DNA of 38,713 nt from VGCC01 sp044375955 (GCA_044375955.1 JBILLS010000016.1:1-38713), one strand, 5' to 3'. Shown: positions 16,600 to 28,238, numbered from the stretch's first letter. Translations and numbers: made by a program. Notes: generated from the letters alone by a model not told the origin.

Positions 16600-17483
16600 T
16601 CGCGGCCGAGGTCGCGATGTACCGCGACCGAGTCGATTCCCACGGAATCGAGCCGATTCACGACCTCCTCGACGAGGGCGACGCTGCGATGTCTCCCGCC
16701 CGTGCATCCGATGGCCACTGTTCCGAATCGCTTTCCTTCACGGATATACCCATCGCGTACGGTTTCAAGCAGCGCGATGACATGTGCCACAAACGCATCT
16801 GCGCCATCCTCGCCGAGCACCCGCGATGCCACAGCCGCATCCCGTCCCGACATCGGCCTCAAGTTCTCATCCCAATAGGGATTCGGTAGGAACCGGGCAT
16901 CGAACACCATGTCGGCATCGACCGGGATTCCGTACTTGAATCCGAAGCTCATGACCGTGAGACGAAGCAGGGGTGCATCCGCCCCTGAGAACGCGTCCTC
17001 GATCCTGCGGCGCAGATCGTGCACATTGAGATTCGTGGTATCGATCACTAAATCAGCCATGGCTCGGAGATCCGCGAGAACTTCCCGCTCCCGCTCCAAA
17101 CCGTCGAGGATCCGTGCCCCACGTTGAAGGGGGTGGGGCCGTCGGGAACTCTCGAACCGGCGGACTAGTGACTCGTCACTGGCCTCCAGGAAGACCAGAC
17201 TCTTACTGACTCCAACGGATGACAACTCCTCCAGGGCCTGTCGGAAGCGTGGGAAGAAAGAGCCTCCACGCGCATCCACCACCACGGCTACCTTGTGGAC
17301 ATCCCTCGATTTGCGTGCCAGATCCACCGCCGCTGCGAGCAGACTGGGGGGAATGTTGTCGATGACGAACCACCCGAGGTCTTCGAGTGCTCGCGCGGCC
17401 GTCGTCCGTCCTGCGCCCGACATACCGGTGACGATGGTCAACTCGATCGAGTGCTCATCCGCTCCACTACTCACGGTGGCCAC
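16596..17483 (-). CDS. rapZ: RNase adapter protein RapZ / YvcJ-family nucleotide-binding protein
   Basis: This 295-residue P-loop protein hydrolyses nucleotides and, in enterobacteria, steers RNase E to a small RNA. In Gram-positives its role is less clear (YvcJ). Walker A is GMSGAGRTT (residues 20-28; Arg in place of Lys occurs in relatives), followed by LEDLGWFVIDNIPPSLL. The C-terminal domain shows VMSFGFKYGIPVDADMVFD and AIGCTGGRHRSV. The start is uncertain: GTG at 17483 overlaps the uvrC end by 17 bp, and a second in-frame GTG lies at 17474. Its stop overlaps the yvcK ATG. Confidence 0.93.
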   Translation of the reverse strand: MATVSSGADEHSIELTIVTGMSGAGRTTAARALEDLGWFVIDNIPPSLLAAAVDLARKSRDVHKVAVVVDARGGSFFPRFRQALEELSSVGVSKSLVFLEASDESLVRRFESSRRPHPLQRGARILDGLEREREVLADLRAMADLVIDTTNLNVHDLRRRIEDAFSGADAPLLRLTVMSFGFKYGIPVDADMVFDARFLPNPYWDENLRPMSGRDAAVASRVLGEDGADAFVAHVIALLETVRDGYIREGKRFGTVAIGCTGGRHRSVALVEEVVNRLDSVGIDSVAVHRDLGRE

Positions 17484-19323
17484 CCGCAGACGCTAGCGCG
17501 CTCACGATGGTCTGCGCGAGGGTGTTTCCAATGCCCGGCACGGCCGCGATGTCCTCCACCTTCGCTGACCGCATGGCCTCGACAGACCCGAAGTGTCGAA
17601 GGAGCGCGGCCCGTCGTTGTGGACCTAGCCCGGGGATGGTGTCCAGCGCACTCTCGCTCACGCGCCCGGACCGTCGCTTGCGATGGAATGTGACGGCCAC
17701 ACGATGCGCCTCATCGCGGATCCTCTGCAGGAGGTACAGGGCCTCGCTCGATCGCGACAGGATCACCGGCGAGGACTCGTCCGGACGCCAGACCTCCTCC
17801 ATGCGCTTCGCGAGACCCACAACCGGAATCCGCTCCATACCGACCTCGCGTAGCGCATCACGGGCCGCGCGGGCCTGCGCCGGCCCTCCGTCCACCACGA
17901 GTAACGAGGTCGGGTACCGGCCATCTTCACGATCCGCCTCCGTGCGATACCGCCGTCGCACGACCTCGGACACCGCCGCGAGATCATCGGCTGCCTCTGC
18001 GCGTATCCGGAAGGTGCGATAGTCGGACTTCTTGGGGAGCGCATCCTCGAAGACCACCACCGACGCAACCGTGTCCGCTCCCTGGAGTGTTGAGACGTCG
18101 ATGCACTCAATACGTAGTGGTGGCTCAGGGAGATCCAGGTCGACATGCAACTCCTGAAGCGCCTGGGTGCGCGCGGTGAGGTCGGAACTCCGCTTGGACT
18201 TGTGACGCGCCAGCGTGCTCCCCGCGTTCACCTCTGCGGTATTGAGAAGCGACGCCTTATCGCCGCGCTGCGGGATCCGAAGGGAAACGGAGGCGCCGCG
18301 AAGCCCGGACAACCACGACTCCACGGTCATCGGGTCCGTCGGCATGAGGCTCAGTAGGACCTGCCGCGGCACCGCAGCCGGGTCGTCCGCAGATCCATAC
18401 AGGCGCTGGAGCACTCGCTCCGCATACCCGTGTTCGTCGAGATCCTCGGCACGCTCGACTACGAATCCACGCTCACCCACGAGTCGGCCTGCCCGCACAT
18501 GGAAAACCTCGACGCCGATGTGCAGAGGCTCCACCACGAGACCGATGACATCCGCGTCCGTCCCGTCGGAGAGGACCACCGAGTTCTTCTCGAGGACATG
18601 CTCGAGGGCGCCGAGTCGATCGCGCCACGTGGCGGCCTCCTCATAGTTCTGTTGCGCCGATGCGGACTCCATGGCATCGCGGGCTTCACGCAGGTAGCGA
18701 TCGGCGTCACCCTTGAGGAATCTCTCGAGGTCGATGACGAGCTCCCGGTATTCGGATTCGCTGATCCGATCGACGCAGGGAGCACTGCAACGGCCGATGA
18801 ATCCCAGCAGGCACGGGCGACCGGTCTGAACTGCGCGCCGGAAGACACCATCCCGACAGGTGCGGACGGGGAAGAGCTTCGTGAGGTGCTCGAGGGTGTC
18901 TCGGATGGCCCACGCATGAGCGTACGGGCCGAAATAGTGCGTCCCCTTGCGCTTCGCCTCGCGAACGATCGATACGCGCGGCCACTTTTCGGAAAAGGTG
19001 ATCGCGAGATAGGGATAGGACTTGTCATCCCGGAAGCGGACGTTGAAGCGTGGGTCGAACTCCTTGATCCAGGCGTACTCCAGGGTGAGTGCCTCGACTT
19101 CATTCGCCACCGAGATCCAATCCACGGACGCGGCGGTTGTCAGCATCGACTGGGTGCGGGGATGGAGACCGCTGAAGTCCGAGAAGTAGGAGTTGACGCG
19201 GGACCGTAGGTTCTTGGCCTTGCCGACGTAGACGACCCGTCCCGAGGGATCGCGAAACCGGTAGACCCCCGGAGTCACGGGCACGCTTCCCGGGTCGGGT
19301 CGGTACTCCGACGGATCGGTCAC
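17467..19323 (-). CDS. uvrC: Excinuclease ABC subunit C
   Basis: UvrC (618 residues) makes both incisions in nucleotide excision repair. The N-terminal GIY-YIG nuclease domain (about residues 17-95) is seen as PGVYRFRDPSGRVVYVGKAK. A UvrB-binding UVR motif is near residue 210 (QQNYEEAATWRDRL), the RNase H-like second nuclease follows from about residue 380 (RIECIDVSTLQG, LLVVDGGPAQ), and two helix-hairpin-helix motifs close the protein (DTIPGLGPQRRAALL, AVPGIGNTLAQTI). It starts with GTG three bases after the Rieske gene and runs into rapZ. Confidence 0.97.
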   Translation of the reverse strand: MTDPSEYRPDPGSVPVTPGVYRFRDPSGRVVYVGKAKNLRSRVNSYFSDFSGLHPRTQSMLTTAASVDWISVANEVEALTLEYAWIKEFDPRFNVRFRDDKSYPYLAITFSEKWPRVSIVREAKRKGTHYFGPYAHAWAIRDTLEHLTKLFPVRTCRDGVFRRAVQTGRPCLLGFIGRCSAPCVDRISESEYRELVIDLERFLKGDADRYLREARDAMESASAQQNYEEAATWRDRLGALEHVLEKNSVVLSDGTDADVIGLVVEPLHIGVEVFHVRAGRLVGERGFVVERAEDLDEHGYAERVLQRLYGSADDPAAVPRQVLLSLMPTDPMTVESWLSGLRGASVSLRIPQRGDKASLLNTAEVNAGSTLARHKSKRSSDLTARTQALQELHVDLDLPEPPLRIECIDVSTLQGADTVASVVVFEDALPKKSDYRTFRIRAEAADDLAAVSEVVRRRYRTEADREDGRYPTSLLVVDGGPAQARAARDALREVGMERIPVVGLAKRMEEVWRPDESSPVILSRSSEALYLLQRIRDEAHRVAVTFHRKRRSGRVSESALDTIPGLGPQRRAALLRHFGSVEAMRSAKVEDIAAVPGIGNTLAQTIVSALASAGGHRE

Positions 19324-19326
19324 GAA

Positions 19327-19767
19327 CTAGCCGAGAACGACGTAATCGCCATCGATCTGCACGTCGGCACTTGCGAGTCCGGTCTTCGCTGGACCCGAGA
19401 TCACCGCGCCGTCTTCCGCGGAGAAGTACGACTGATGGCACGGACAGACGATCTGATTGTCGACGACCTCGGACACCAGGCACCCCTGATGTGGACACAC
19501 CGCCGTGTACCCCAGGATCGCGCCCTCCGTGGGTTGCACGATGACGAGTGGCGGATCGGCGACCACGACCCCGCCACCGACGGGAATATCGGCGATCGCG
19601 ACGAGCGCGCCATCGGGGCTGGCACCACCGGCGTCGGGGGTGGCCAGGGGGCTCTCGGCGGGTTCACCGGTCATACCGGACCCGCCGGACGAACACGCTG
19701 CGACCACGGTCGCAGCAGCCACGATCCCCCCGGTCGCCAACACGTGGCGTCGATTCACATCAACCAC
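19327..19767 (-). CDS. Exported Rieske [2Fe-2S] lipoprotein with Tat-like signal
   Basis: This 146-residue protein has a twin-arginine-like start (NRRHVLATGG), a hydrophobic stretch and a lipobox ending at Cys25 (VVAAC), then a Ser/Gly/Pro-rich spacer to about residue 54. The mature domain has complete high-potential Rieske motifs: Cys91-x-His93-x2-Cys96 (CPHQGC) and Cys108-x-Cys110-His111 (CPCHQSYF), so both cluster ligands and the disulfide pair are present. Folding with its cluster in the cytosol and export by Tat is a reasonable inference; the redox partner is unknown. The GTG start lies 12 bp after uvrA and the stop is 3 bp before uvrC. The start could instead be the GTG three codons later. 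Confidence 0.85.
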   Translation of the reverse strand: MVDVNRRHVLATGGIVAAATVVAACSSGGSGMTGEPAESPLATPDAGGASPDGALVAIADIPVGGGVVVADPPLVIVQPTEGAILGYTAVCPHQGCLVSEVVDNQIVCPCHQSYFSAEDGAVISGPAKTGLASADVQIDGDYVVLG

Positions 19768-19779
19768 GGGACCATTCCA

Positions 19780-22641
<2,862 letters not shown>

Positions 22642-22660
22642 GTCCTGGCTCCCATTTCGC

Positions 22661-22666
22661 TAGCCT
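22661..22666 (+). promoter_or_regulatory. -10 hexamer of the metallo-hydrolase gene (leaderless)
   Basis: TAGCCT lies six bases before the GTG at 22673 and fits TANNNT. No ribosome site is present. It sits in the short uvrA divergent gap; I could not place the uvrA promoter with confidence. Confidence 0.55.
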
Positions 22667-22672
22667 GCCGGT

Positions 22673-23323
22673 GTGTACTCCGGCCGGGTCAGCGTAGGCG
22701 GTCCCGCCGCTGTCCACGAGTTGACCTCGCTGGCCATCAGCAAGTTGGCGGTCGGCCCCATGGACAACAACACCTACCTCCTGCGGTGCCGGGCGACCGG
22801 TCGGCAACTGCTCATCGATGCTGCCGCCGAAGCCGATCGAATCCTGGAAATCATCGGCCCCGACGGGGTCGTGGGAATCGTGACCACGCACCGTCACGCA
22901 GACCACTGGGGAGCCCTCGCCGACGTCGTCGCGGTCACGGGCGCACCCACCTACGCGGGCCTCGAGGATCTCGATGCCATTCCCGTACCGACCACGAACC
23001 CCGTGCGCGATGGGGACCACATCTCCGTCGGTGACGTCACCCTCCGAGCGATCCATCTTCGCGGACACACCCCAGGATCGATCGCGTTGCTCTACGACGA
23101 TCCGGAGGGGCACCCGCACCTGTTCACGGGTGACTGCCTGTTCCCCGGCGGCATAGGAAAGACCTGGTCGTCCGCGGACTTCGACACCTTGATCGACGAC
23201 GTCGCGGAGAAGGTCTTTGGGACGCTCCCCGACACCACGTGGGTGTACCCCGGCCACGGTGACGACACCAACCTGGGAAATGAGCGCCCACACCTCGCCG
23301 AATGGCGCGCGCGGCGCTGGTGA
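22673..23323 (+). CDS. Metallo-beta-lactamase-fold hydrolase (glyoxalase II-like)
   Basis: A 216-residue hydrolase of the metallo-beta-lactamase fold. The metal motif is TTHRHADHWGA (HxHxDH, about residues 74-80). Further ligands are seen in LRGHTPGSIAL, FTGDCLFPGGIGKT and the late YPGHGDDT. This pattern is like hydroxyacylglutathione hydrolase and its many bacterial relatives; the true substrate cannot be told from sequence. It is divergent from uvrA, a pairing I recall from other actinobacteria. The N-terminus from GTG at 22673 is supported by the hexamer six bases upstream; an in-frame ATG exists further on at the MDNNTYLL block but would cut a beta strand. Confidence 0.88.
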   Translation: MYSGRVSVGGPAAVHELTSLAISKLAVGPMDNNTYLLRCRATGRQLLIDAAAEADRILEIIGPDGVVGIVTTHRHADHWGALADVVAVTGAPTYAGLEDLDAIPVPTTNPVRDGDHISVGDVTLRAIHLRGHTPGSIALLYDDPEGHPHLFTGDCLFPGGIGKTWSSADFDTLIDDVAEKVFGTLPDTTWVYPGHGDDTNLGNERPHLAEWRARRW

Positions 23324-23335
23324 CATGCTGCGGCC

Positions 23336-23605
23336 ATGAAGGAATCACGTGAGCTCGCCCTGCTGCGCCGGCGCGACACACTTCGCAAGCGCCGCCAACT
23401 CTGGATAGCCGGGATCATCGTGTGGGGGATCGTCGTCGGCTGGGTGCTGTTCGGGATCGTCAATTCCATCTCGGGTGACGTCGACGTCCGACTCACCTGG
23501 CTGCTCACCTGGCTGGTACCCGTCGTCGTGTTCGGGTTAGGAACCCTCATCACACAGACCGCCCTCCGCTCCTGCGAGCGCGATCTGCTCCGGCAGGCCG
23601 AGTAG
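23336..23605 (+). CDS. Small two-helix membrane protein, function unknown
   Basis: This 89-residue product is not recognised. It has a very basic N-terminus (six Arg/Lys among residues 11-20), a hydrophobic helix at about 22-43, a short acidic outer loop SISGDVDVR, a second helix at about 53-74, and a charged C-terminus. By the positive-inside rule both ends are cytosolic. It starts 12 bp after the metallo-hydrolase stop, where CATGCT lies six bases before the ATG, a weak leaderless-type signal. It ends two bases from the convergent TerC gene. Codon use looks like the neighbours, so I think it is real. Confidence 0.7.
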   Translation: MKESRELALLRRRDTLRKRRQLWIAGIIVWGIVVGWVLFGIVNSISGDVDVRLTWLLTWLVPVVVFGLGTLITQTALRSCERDLLRQAE

Positions 23606-23607
23606 TC

Positions 23608-24600
23608 CTAGTCCGTGTGCTCCTTGGACGATGTCATGCGTCCGGCATGCGCCACGGCCGTGGGGTCCTTCTTCACCTTCACGTAGGACGCAATACCGAC
23701 GATCAGCAGCACTCCGATGATCACCCCGAGCGAGATATTGGTCGGGATCTTGGGCACGGTCTCTGGGAACTGTTCGTGGAAGTAGGTCAGGACCAACTTG
23801 AAGCCGATGAAGACCAAGATCACCGACAGGCCCGTCGAGAGGTAGACGAGCTTGTCGAGCAAACCACGCAACAGGAAGTAGAGCGCGCGCAGACCCAAGA
23901 GCGCGAAGGCATTGGCCGTGAAGACCAGGTACGGCTCCTGCGTCACACCAAATGTCGCTGGAATCGAATCAAGCGCGAAGAGCAGATCGGTCGCGCCGAT
24001 CGCGATCATCACGAAAAGCAACGGAGTAGCTACCCGGGCGCCACCGACATTGGTGAACAGTTTGGTTCCGTCGTAGTTGTCGGTGAATGGCAGCTTGCGG
24101 CGGACCAGCCGGATCACGGGGTTGTCCATCGGATCGGGGTCCTCGTTCCGGTGGCGCATCAACTGAATTCCGGTCCAGATGAGGATCGCGCCGAAAATCA
24201 CGAATGTGAACGCGAATGCCGCCAGGGCTGCTGCGCCGATTGCGATGAAGATGGCCCTCATCACGAGCGCCAGAACAACCCCGACGAGAAGAACTCGCTG
24301 GTGGAGGTTCGTGGGGACCGCGAACTGCGTCAGGATGATTATGAAGACGAAGAGGTTGTCCACCGACAGGGACTTCTCGACCAGGTACGCGGTGAAGTAC
24401 TGGGTACCGAAGTCGCTCCCCTGCCAGAGCCAGACTCCGATTCCGAAGGCGATCGCGATCGCGATGTAGAAGATCGACCAGCTCAGGGCCTCGGCGAACC
24501 GAACCTCGTGTGGCTTCCGCGAGACGATCACGAAGTCCATGAGGATGAGGACCGCGAGTGCCCCGATCGTGATCGCCCAGATACCGAAGTTCAAGTCCAC
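23608..24600 (-). CDS. TerC-family integral membrane protein (downstream copy)
   Basis: This TerC/Alx-family membrane protein (330 residues, about nine helices) belongs to a family linked to metal (Mn2+) export or tellurium resistance. Diagnostic blocks are EKSLSVDNLFVFIIIL and ATDLLFALDSIPATFGVTQE, whose acidic residues in helices are family hallmarks. The frame is open 18 codons further into the neighbouring gene, but GTG at 24600 aligns residue by residue with the start of the other TerC copy (Trp8 in both). It also has AATACT six bases upstream. It lies 31 bp after its paralog, so it may have its own promoter as well as read-through from uvrB. The C-terminal tail is charged. Confidence 0.88.
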   Translation of the reverse strand: MDLNFGIWAITIGALAVLILMDFVIVSRKPHEVRFAEALSWSIFYIAIAIAFGIGVWLWQGSDFGTQYFTAYLVEKSLSVDNLFVFIIILTQFAVPTNLHQRVLLVGVVLALVMRAIFIAIGAAALAAFAFTFVIFGAILIWTGIQLMRHRNEDPDPMDNPVIRLVRRKLPFTDNYDGTKLFTNVGGARVATPLLFVMIAIGATDLLFALDSIPATFGVTQEPYLVFTANAFALLGLRALYFLLRGLLDKLVYLSTGLSVILVFIGFKLVLTYFHEQFPETVPKIPTNISLGVIIGVLLIVGIASYVKVKKDPTAVAHAGRMTSSKEHTD

Positions 24601-24606
24601 CCATGC

Positions 24607-24612
24607 AGTATT
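24607..24612 (-). promoter_or_regulatory. Candidate -10 hexamer of the downstream TerC gene (leaderless)
   Basis: AATACT on the minus strand lies six bases before the GTG at 24600. It keeps the conserved second A and last T of the -10 box but not the first T. No ribosome site is seen. Confidence 0.45.
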
Positions 24613-24631
24613 CCGTATCGGGCCCCGCGCG

Positions 24632-25579
24632 CTACTCGGGCCGATCAGCGGCACGCAGACTGGTCACCGCAGTAATGGTCAGGACGGCGATTATGAAGAC
24701 CAGGGAGAACCAGATGGGGATCGTCGGAACTGGGAGTGAGGTGGTCGAATGCAACGCCTCCAGCAGGAGCTTCAGCCCAATGAATCCCAGGATGACCGCC
24801 AGCCCCCGATTCAGGTGCCGAAGGCGTCCCAGCACCCCTTTCAAGAGGAAGAAGAGCTGTCGTAACCCCATCAGAGCGAAGGCGTTCGCGGTGAAGACAA
24901 GGTAGGCCTCCTGCGTGATCCCGAACACCGCTGGTATCGAGTCGACGGCGAAGAGGAGGTCCGTGGTTCCGATGGCGAGCATCACGAGCGCCATCGGGGT
25001 GAGGACCCTTCGCCCGGAGATCCTGACCGTGAGGGCGGTTCCGTGGTACTCGTTCGTGGTCGGGAACCTCGTCGACACCCAGGTGACGAGCGCATTGCCT
25101 CCGGCGTCCTTCTCCTCGGACCCCTCGTCCGCCGACCAGACCTTCCATGCGGTGAAGAGCAGGAAGGCCGCAAAGAGATAGAAAATGAAACTGAATCGGC
25201 TGATCAACTCCGCACCGATCACGATCAGGATGCCCCTAAGGACGAGGGCGATCACGATTCCGACCAAGAGCACCCTGTGCTGGTAGGCGGCAGGCACCGC
25301 AAACGAACTCATGATCAACATGAACACGAAGAGGTTGTCGATAGATAGGGAGTATTCGGTCAGGTACCCAGCGACGAATTCCCCTGCGAAGCCGACTCCG
25401 AACTGCCAGCCGATGACGACAGCGAAGATGGTGGCGCAGCCGATGTAGAAAATCACCCAGCGCGTGGCTTCCTTGGGCCCGAATTCCGTCGTGCGACGCT
25501 CAGCAAGAATCAAGTCGAGCACGATGACGCCGATCAGTGCGGCGATCGTGATGCCCCAGACAAGTGGCGAGACGTTCAT
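24632..25579 (-). CDS. TerC-family integral membrane protein (upstream copy)
   Basis: A second TerC/Alx-family protein (315 residues, about nine helices), paralogous to the next gene. The shared core reads EYSLSIDNLFVFMLIM and TTDLLFAVDSIPAVFGITQE. Over a 46-residue block of this core I count 36 identities between the copies, so they share a duplication but have diverged elsewhere; the central loop here is acidic (ADEGSEEKDAGG) and shorter. The ATG overlaps the uvrB stop by one base (TGATG), so translation is coupled to uvrB. A TerC gene next to uvrB is known in other actinobacteria; two in tandem is less usual. Substrate unknown. Confidence 0.9.
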   Translation of the reverse strand: MNVSPLVWGITIAALIGVIVLDLILAERRTTEFGPKEATRWVIFYIGCATIFAVVIGWQFGVGFAGEFVAGYLTEYSLSIDNLFVFMLIMSSFAVPAAYQHRVLLVGIVIALVLRGILIVIGAELISRFSFIFYLFAAFLLFTAWKVWSADEGSEEKDAGGNALVTWVSTRFPTTNEYHGTALTVRISGRRVLTPMALVMLAIGTTDLLFAVDSIPAVFGITQEAYLVFTANAFALMGLRQLFFLLKGVLGRLRHLNRGLAVILGFIGLKLLLEALHSTTSLPVPTIPIWFSLVFIIAVLTITAVTSLRAADRPE

Positions 25580-27633
25580 CAGCCGGATCCGGCTTCCCGC
25601 ATCCCCCGGAACTCCCGTTTCAATTCCGCGACCTCATCACGGATCCTCGCGGCCAACTCGAACTGAAGATTGGCAGCGGCCGCATGCATCTGCTCCGTCA
25701 GCTCCTCGATGAGCGCAGCGAGATCTGCCCCCGCGGGGGTACGTGACCGGGTAGCCCCCGAAGCCTGACGTTCGAGTACCTCACGGGTATCCGCGTCCTC
25801 ACGGGCCAGCAGGTCCGTGATGTCGGCGATCTTCTTCCGAAGCGGCTGCGGATCGAGACCGCGTTCCATGTTGTAGGACACCTGCTTGGCACGTCGCCGA
25901 TTGGTTTCATCGATCGCCCGCCGCATGGAGGGTGTGACGGAGTCGGCATACATGTGGACCTCGCCCGAGACATTGCGGGCCGCACGCCCGATGGTCTGGA
26001 TGAGCGAGGTCTCCGAACGCAGGAATCCCTCTTTATCCGCATCGAGGATTGCGACGAGCGACACCTCGGGGAGGTCGAGACCTTCACGAAGCAGATTTAT
26101 CCCGACAAGGACGTCGAATACGCCCAACCTGAGCTCGCGGAGCAATTCGACTCGCCTGAGGGTGTCCACCTCGGAGTGCAGGTACTCGACCCGAATCCCG
26201 TTCTCCCCCAGATAGTCGGTCAGATCTTCAGCCATGCGCTTCGTGAGCGTCGTCACCAACGTGCGCTCCCCGCGTGCGACCCGGATCTGGATCTCATGCA
26301 TGAGATCGTCGATCTGCCCCTCCGTCGGCTTCACCACCACCAGGGGGTCCACGAGTCCGGTCGGGCGAATCACCTGCTCGACGACATCTCCCTGCACCTC
26401 CGCCAACTCGAACGGGCCGGGTGTTGCCGATAGGTACACGGTTTGGCCGATGCGTTCCTCGAACTCGCTGAACCGCAACGGACGGTTATCCATTGCCGAA
26501 GGTAGCCGGAACCCGTGCTCGACCAGGGTTCGCTTGCGACTCATGTCCCCCTCGTACATTCCCCCGATCTGCGGGACCGTGACATGGGACTCGTCGATGA
26601 CGAGGAGGAAGTCCTCCGGGAAGTAGTCCAAGAGACAGTTGGGAGCCGAACCCGGCTCACGTCCGTCGATGTGTCGGGAGTAGTTCTCGATGCCGGAACA
26701 GAAACCAAGATTCCGCATCATGTCGACGTCGTAGGACGTGCGCATCTTCAGCCGTTGCGCCTCCAACAACTTGTTCTGCCCCTCAAGTTCCGCGACCCTA
26801 AGGATCGCTTCATCCTCGATGTCGCGGATCGCGCGCTCCATCCGCTCGGGGCCTGCCACGTAGTGCGTTGCCGGAAAGATGTAGACCTCGGGATCATCCG
26901 AGAGGATCTCTCCGGTCACCGGATGCAGAGTCATGACCCGCTCGACCTCGTCACCGAACATCTCGATGCGCACCGGATGCTGTTCGTACACGGGGAACAC
27001 CTCGACCGTATCCCCTCGTACACGGAACGTGCCACGGGTGAACGCGACGTCGTTCCGGGAATACTGGATGCCCACGAGCTTGCGCAGAAGATCATTGCGC
27101 TCGACTTCCTCGCCGACACGCACGCGCACCATGCGATCGACGTACTCCTGGGGAGTCCCGAGACCGTAGATCGCCGAGACGGTGGCAACGACAAGAACGT
27201 CACGACGGGTCAGCAGTGAATTCGTGGCCGAGTGCCGTAAACGCTCGACCTCTTCATTGATCGAGGAGTCCTTCTCAATGAAGGTGTCCGTCTGAGGGAC
27301 GTACGCCTCCGGTTGGTAGTAGTCGTAGTACGAGACGAAGTACTCGACCGCGTTGTTGGGCAGCAGTTCGCGAAACTCGGTTGCAAGTTGCGCAGCGAGA
27401 GTCTTGTTCGGGGCCATCACCAGGGTCGGACGTTGGAGTCGCTCGACGATCCACGCGGTCGTCGCTGACTTCCCGGTGCCCGTGGCTCCGAGGAGCACGA
27501 CATCCTTCTCCCCCGCCTGGATCCGTCGAACGATCTCGTCGATGGCCTCCGGCTGGTCACCTGCGGGGCTGAACTCCGACACAACCTCGAAGGGGGCTCC
27601 GACCCGCGGGATCTCGGTTAGGGGTCGGGTCAT
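25579..27633 (-). CDS. uvrB: Excinuclease ABC subunit B
   Basis: UvrB (684 residues) is the helicase-like subunit that verifies damage and recruits UvrC. Walker A is LLGATGTGKSATTAW, the DNA-clamping beta-hairpin is YFVSYYDYYQPEAYVP, helicase motif II is LLVIDESHVTVPQ, motif VI is IQTIGRAARN, and a C-terminal UVR motif (LIEELTEQMHAAAANLQFEL) binds UvrC. I take the ATG at 27633, which overlaps the coaE stop (ATGA); the in-frame ATG nine codons upstream lies inside coaE. The stop overlaps the next TerC ATG by one base. Confidence 0.97.
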   Translation of the reverse strand: MTRPLTEIPRVGAPFEVVSEFSPAGDQPEAIDEIVRRIQAGEKDVVLLGATGTGKSATTAWIVERLQRPTLVMAPNKTLAAQLATEFRELLPNNAVEYFVSYYDYYQPEAYVPQTDTFIEKDSSINEEVERLRHSATNSLLTRRDVLVVATVSAIYGLGTPQEYVDRMVRVRVGEEVERNDLLRKLVGIQYSRNDVAFTRGTFRVRGDTVEVFPVYEQHPVRIEMFGDEVERVMTLHPVTGEILSDDPEVYIFPATHYVAGPERMERAIRDIEDEAILRVAELEGQNKLLEAQRLKMRTSYDVDMMRNLGFCSGIENYSRHIDGREPGSAPNCLLDYFPEDFLLVIDESHVTVPQIGGMYEGDMSRKRTLVEHGFRLPSAMDNRPLRFSEFEERIGQTVYLSATPGPFELAEVQGDVVEQVIRPTGLVDPLVVVKPTEGQIDDLMHEIQIRVARGERTLVTTLTKRMAEDLTDYLGENGIRVEYLHSEVDTLRRVELLRELRLGVFDVLVGINLLREGLDLPEVSLVAILDADKEGFLRSETSLIQTIGRAARNVSGEVHMYADSVTPSMRRAIDETNRRRAKQVSYNMERGLDPQPLRKKIADITDLLAREDADTREVLERQASGATRSRTPAGADLAALIEELTEQMHAAAANLQFELAARIRDEVAELKREFRGMREAGSG

Positions 27634-28226
27634 GTCCGGCCACCATCGAGGCGCTCCCACAACTCGGCCACCTGCTCCTCCGTCTCGGGGAGGCTTCCAC
27701 CGTTGTCGATGATCACATCGGCACAGGCGAGACGCTCCTCGCGCGTTGCCTGGGCAGCCATCCGTCGTCGCACGTCCGCTTCGGGGAACGTGCGTGACGC
27801 TCGTGCGATCTGCTGCTCTTCGCTCACGTCCACGACGAGCACGATGTCCACGAGGTCCTGCTGTCCCGTCTCGACGAGTAAGGGCATGTCGTAGACCACG
27901 ACCGATGCACTTGTTTCCCGGGCCTCGGCCACCCGGCGTTCCGCCTCTGCGCGAATGAGCGGATGCATGATGGCGTTCAGACGTCGTGTTCCCTCGGACT
28001 CCGAAAAGGCCAACGACGCTAGTTCCCCCCGGTCGAGGGTTCCATCCTCGCGCAGGATTCTGGGCCCGAACTCAGCAACCAGTGGACCCAATCCGGCAGC
28101 CCCCGGTTCCACCAACTCCCGGGATATGGCGTCCGCGTCGATCACGACGGCGCCACGAGCCGCCAGCAAGCGCGCAACGGTGCTCTTGCCTGCGCCGATC
28201 CCGCCCGTGACACCTATGCGCAACAC
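27630..28226 (-). CDS. coaE: Dephospho-CoA kinase
   Basis: CoaE (198 residues) phosphorylates the 3'-hydroxyl of dephospho-CoA, the last step of coenzyme A synthesis. The P-loop is GVTGGIGAGKSTVA (residues 5-18), followed by VVIDADAISRELVEPG and the lid region RASRTFPEADVRRRMAAQ. It lacks the extra GrpB-like domain that is fused to CoaE in mycobacteria, so the protein is short. It starts with GTG, with TAGGCT six bases upstream. It lies 47 bp after rpsA and its stop overlaps the uvrB ATG. Confidence 0.95.
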   Translation of the reverse strand: MLRIGVTGGIGAGKSTVARLLAARGAVVIDADAISRELVEPGAAGLGPLVAEFGPRILREDGTLDRGELASLAFSESEGTRRLNAIMHPLIRAEAERRVAEARETSASVVVYDMPLLVETGQQDLVDIVLVVDVSEEQQIARASRTFPEADVRRRMAAQATREERLACADVIIDNGGSLPETEEQVAELWERLDGGRT

Positions 28227-28232
28227 GCGCCG

Positions 28233-28238
28233 AGCCTA
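28233..28238 (-). promoter_or_regulatory. -10 hexamer of coaE-uvrB (leaderless)
   Basis: TAGGCT on the minus strand is six bases before the coaE GTG, the same hexamer and spacing as at tkt. It would give coaE-uvrB-TerC a promoter of their own, separate from rpsA. Confidence 0.55.
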
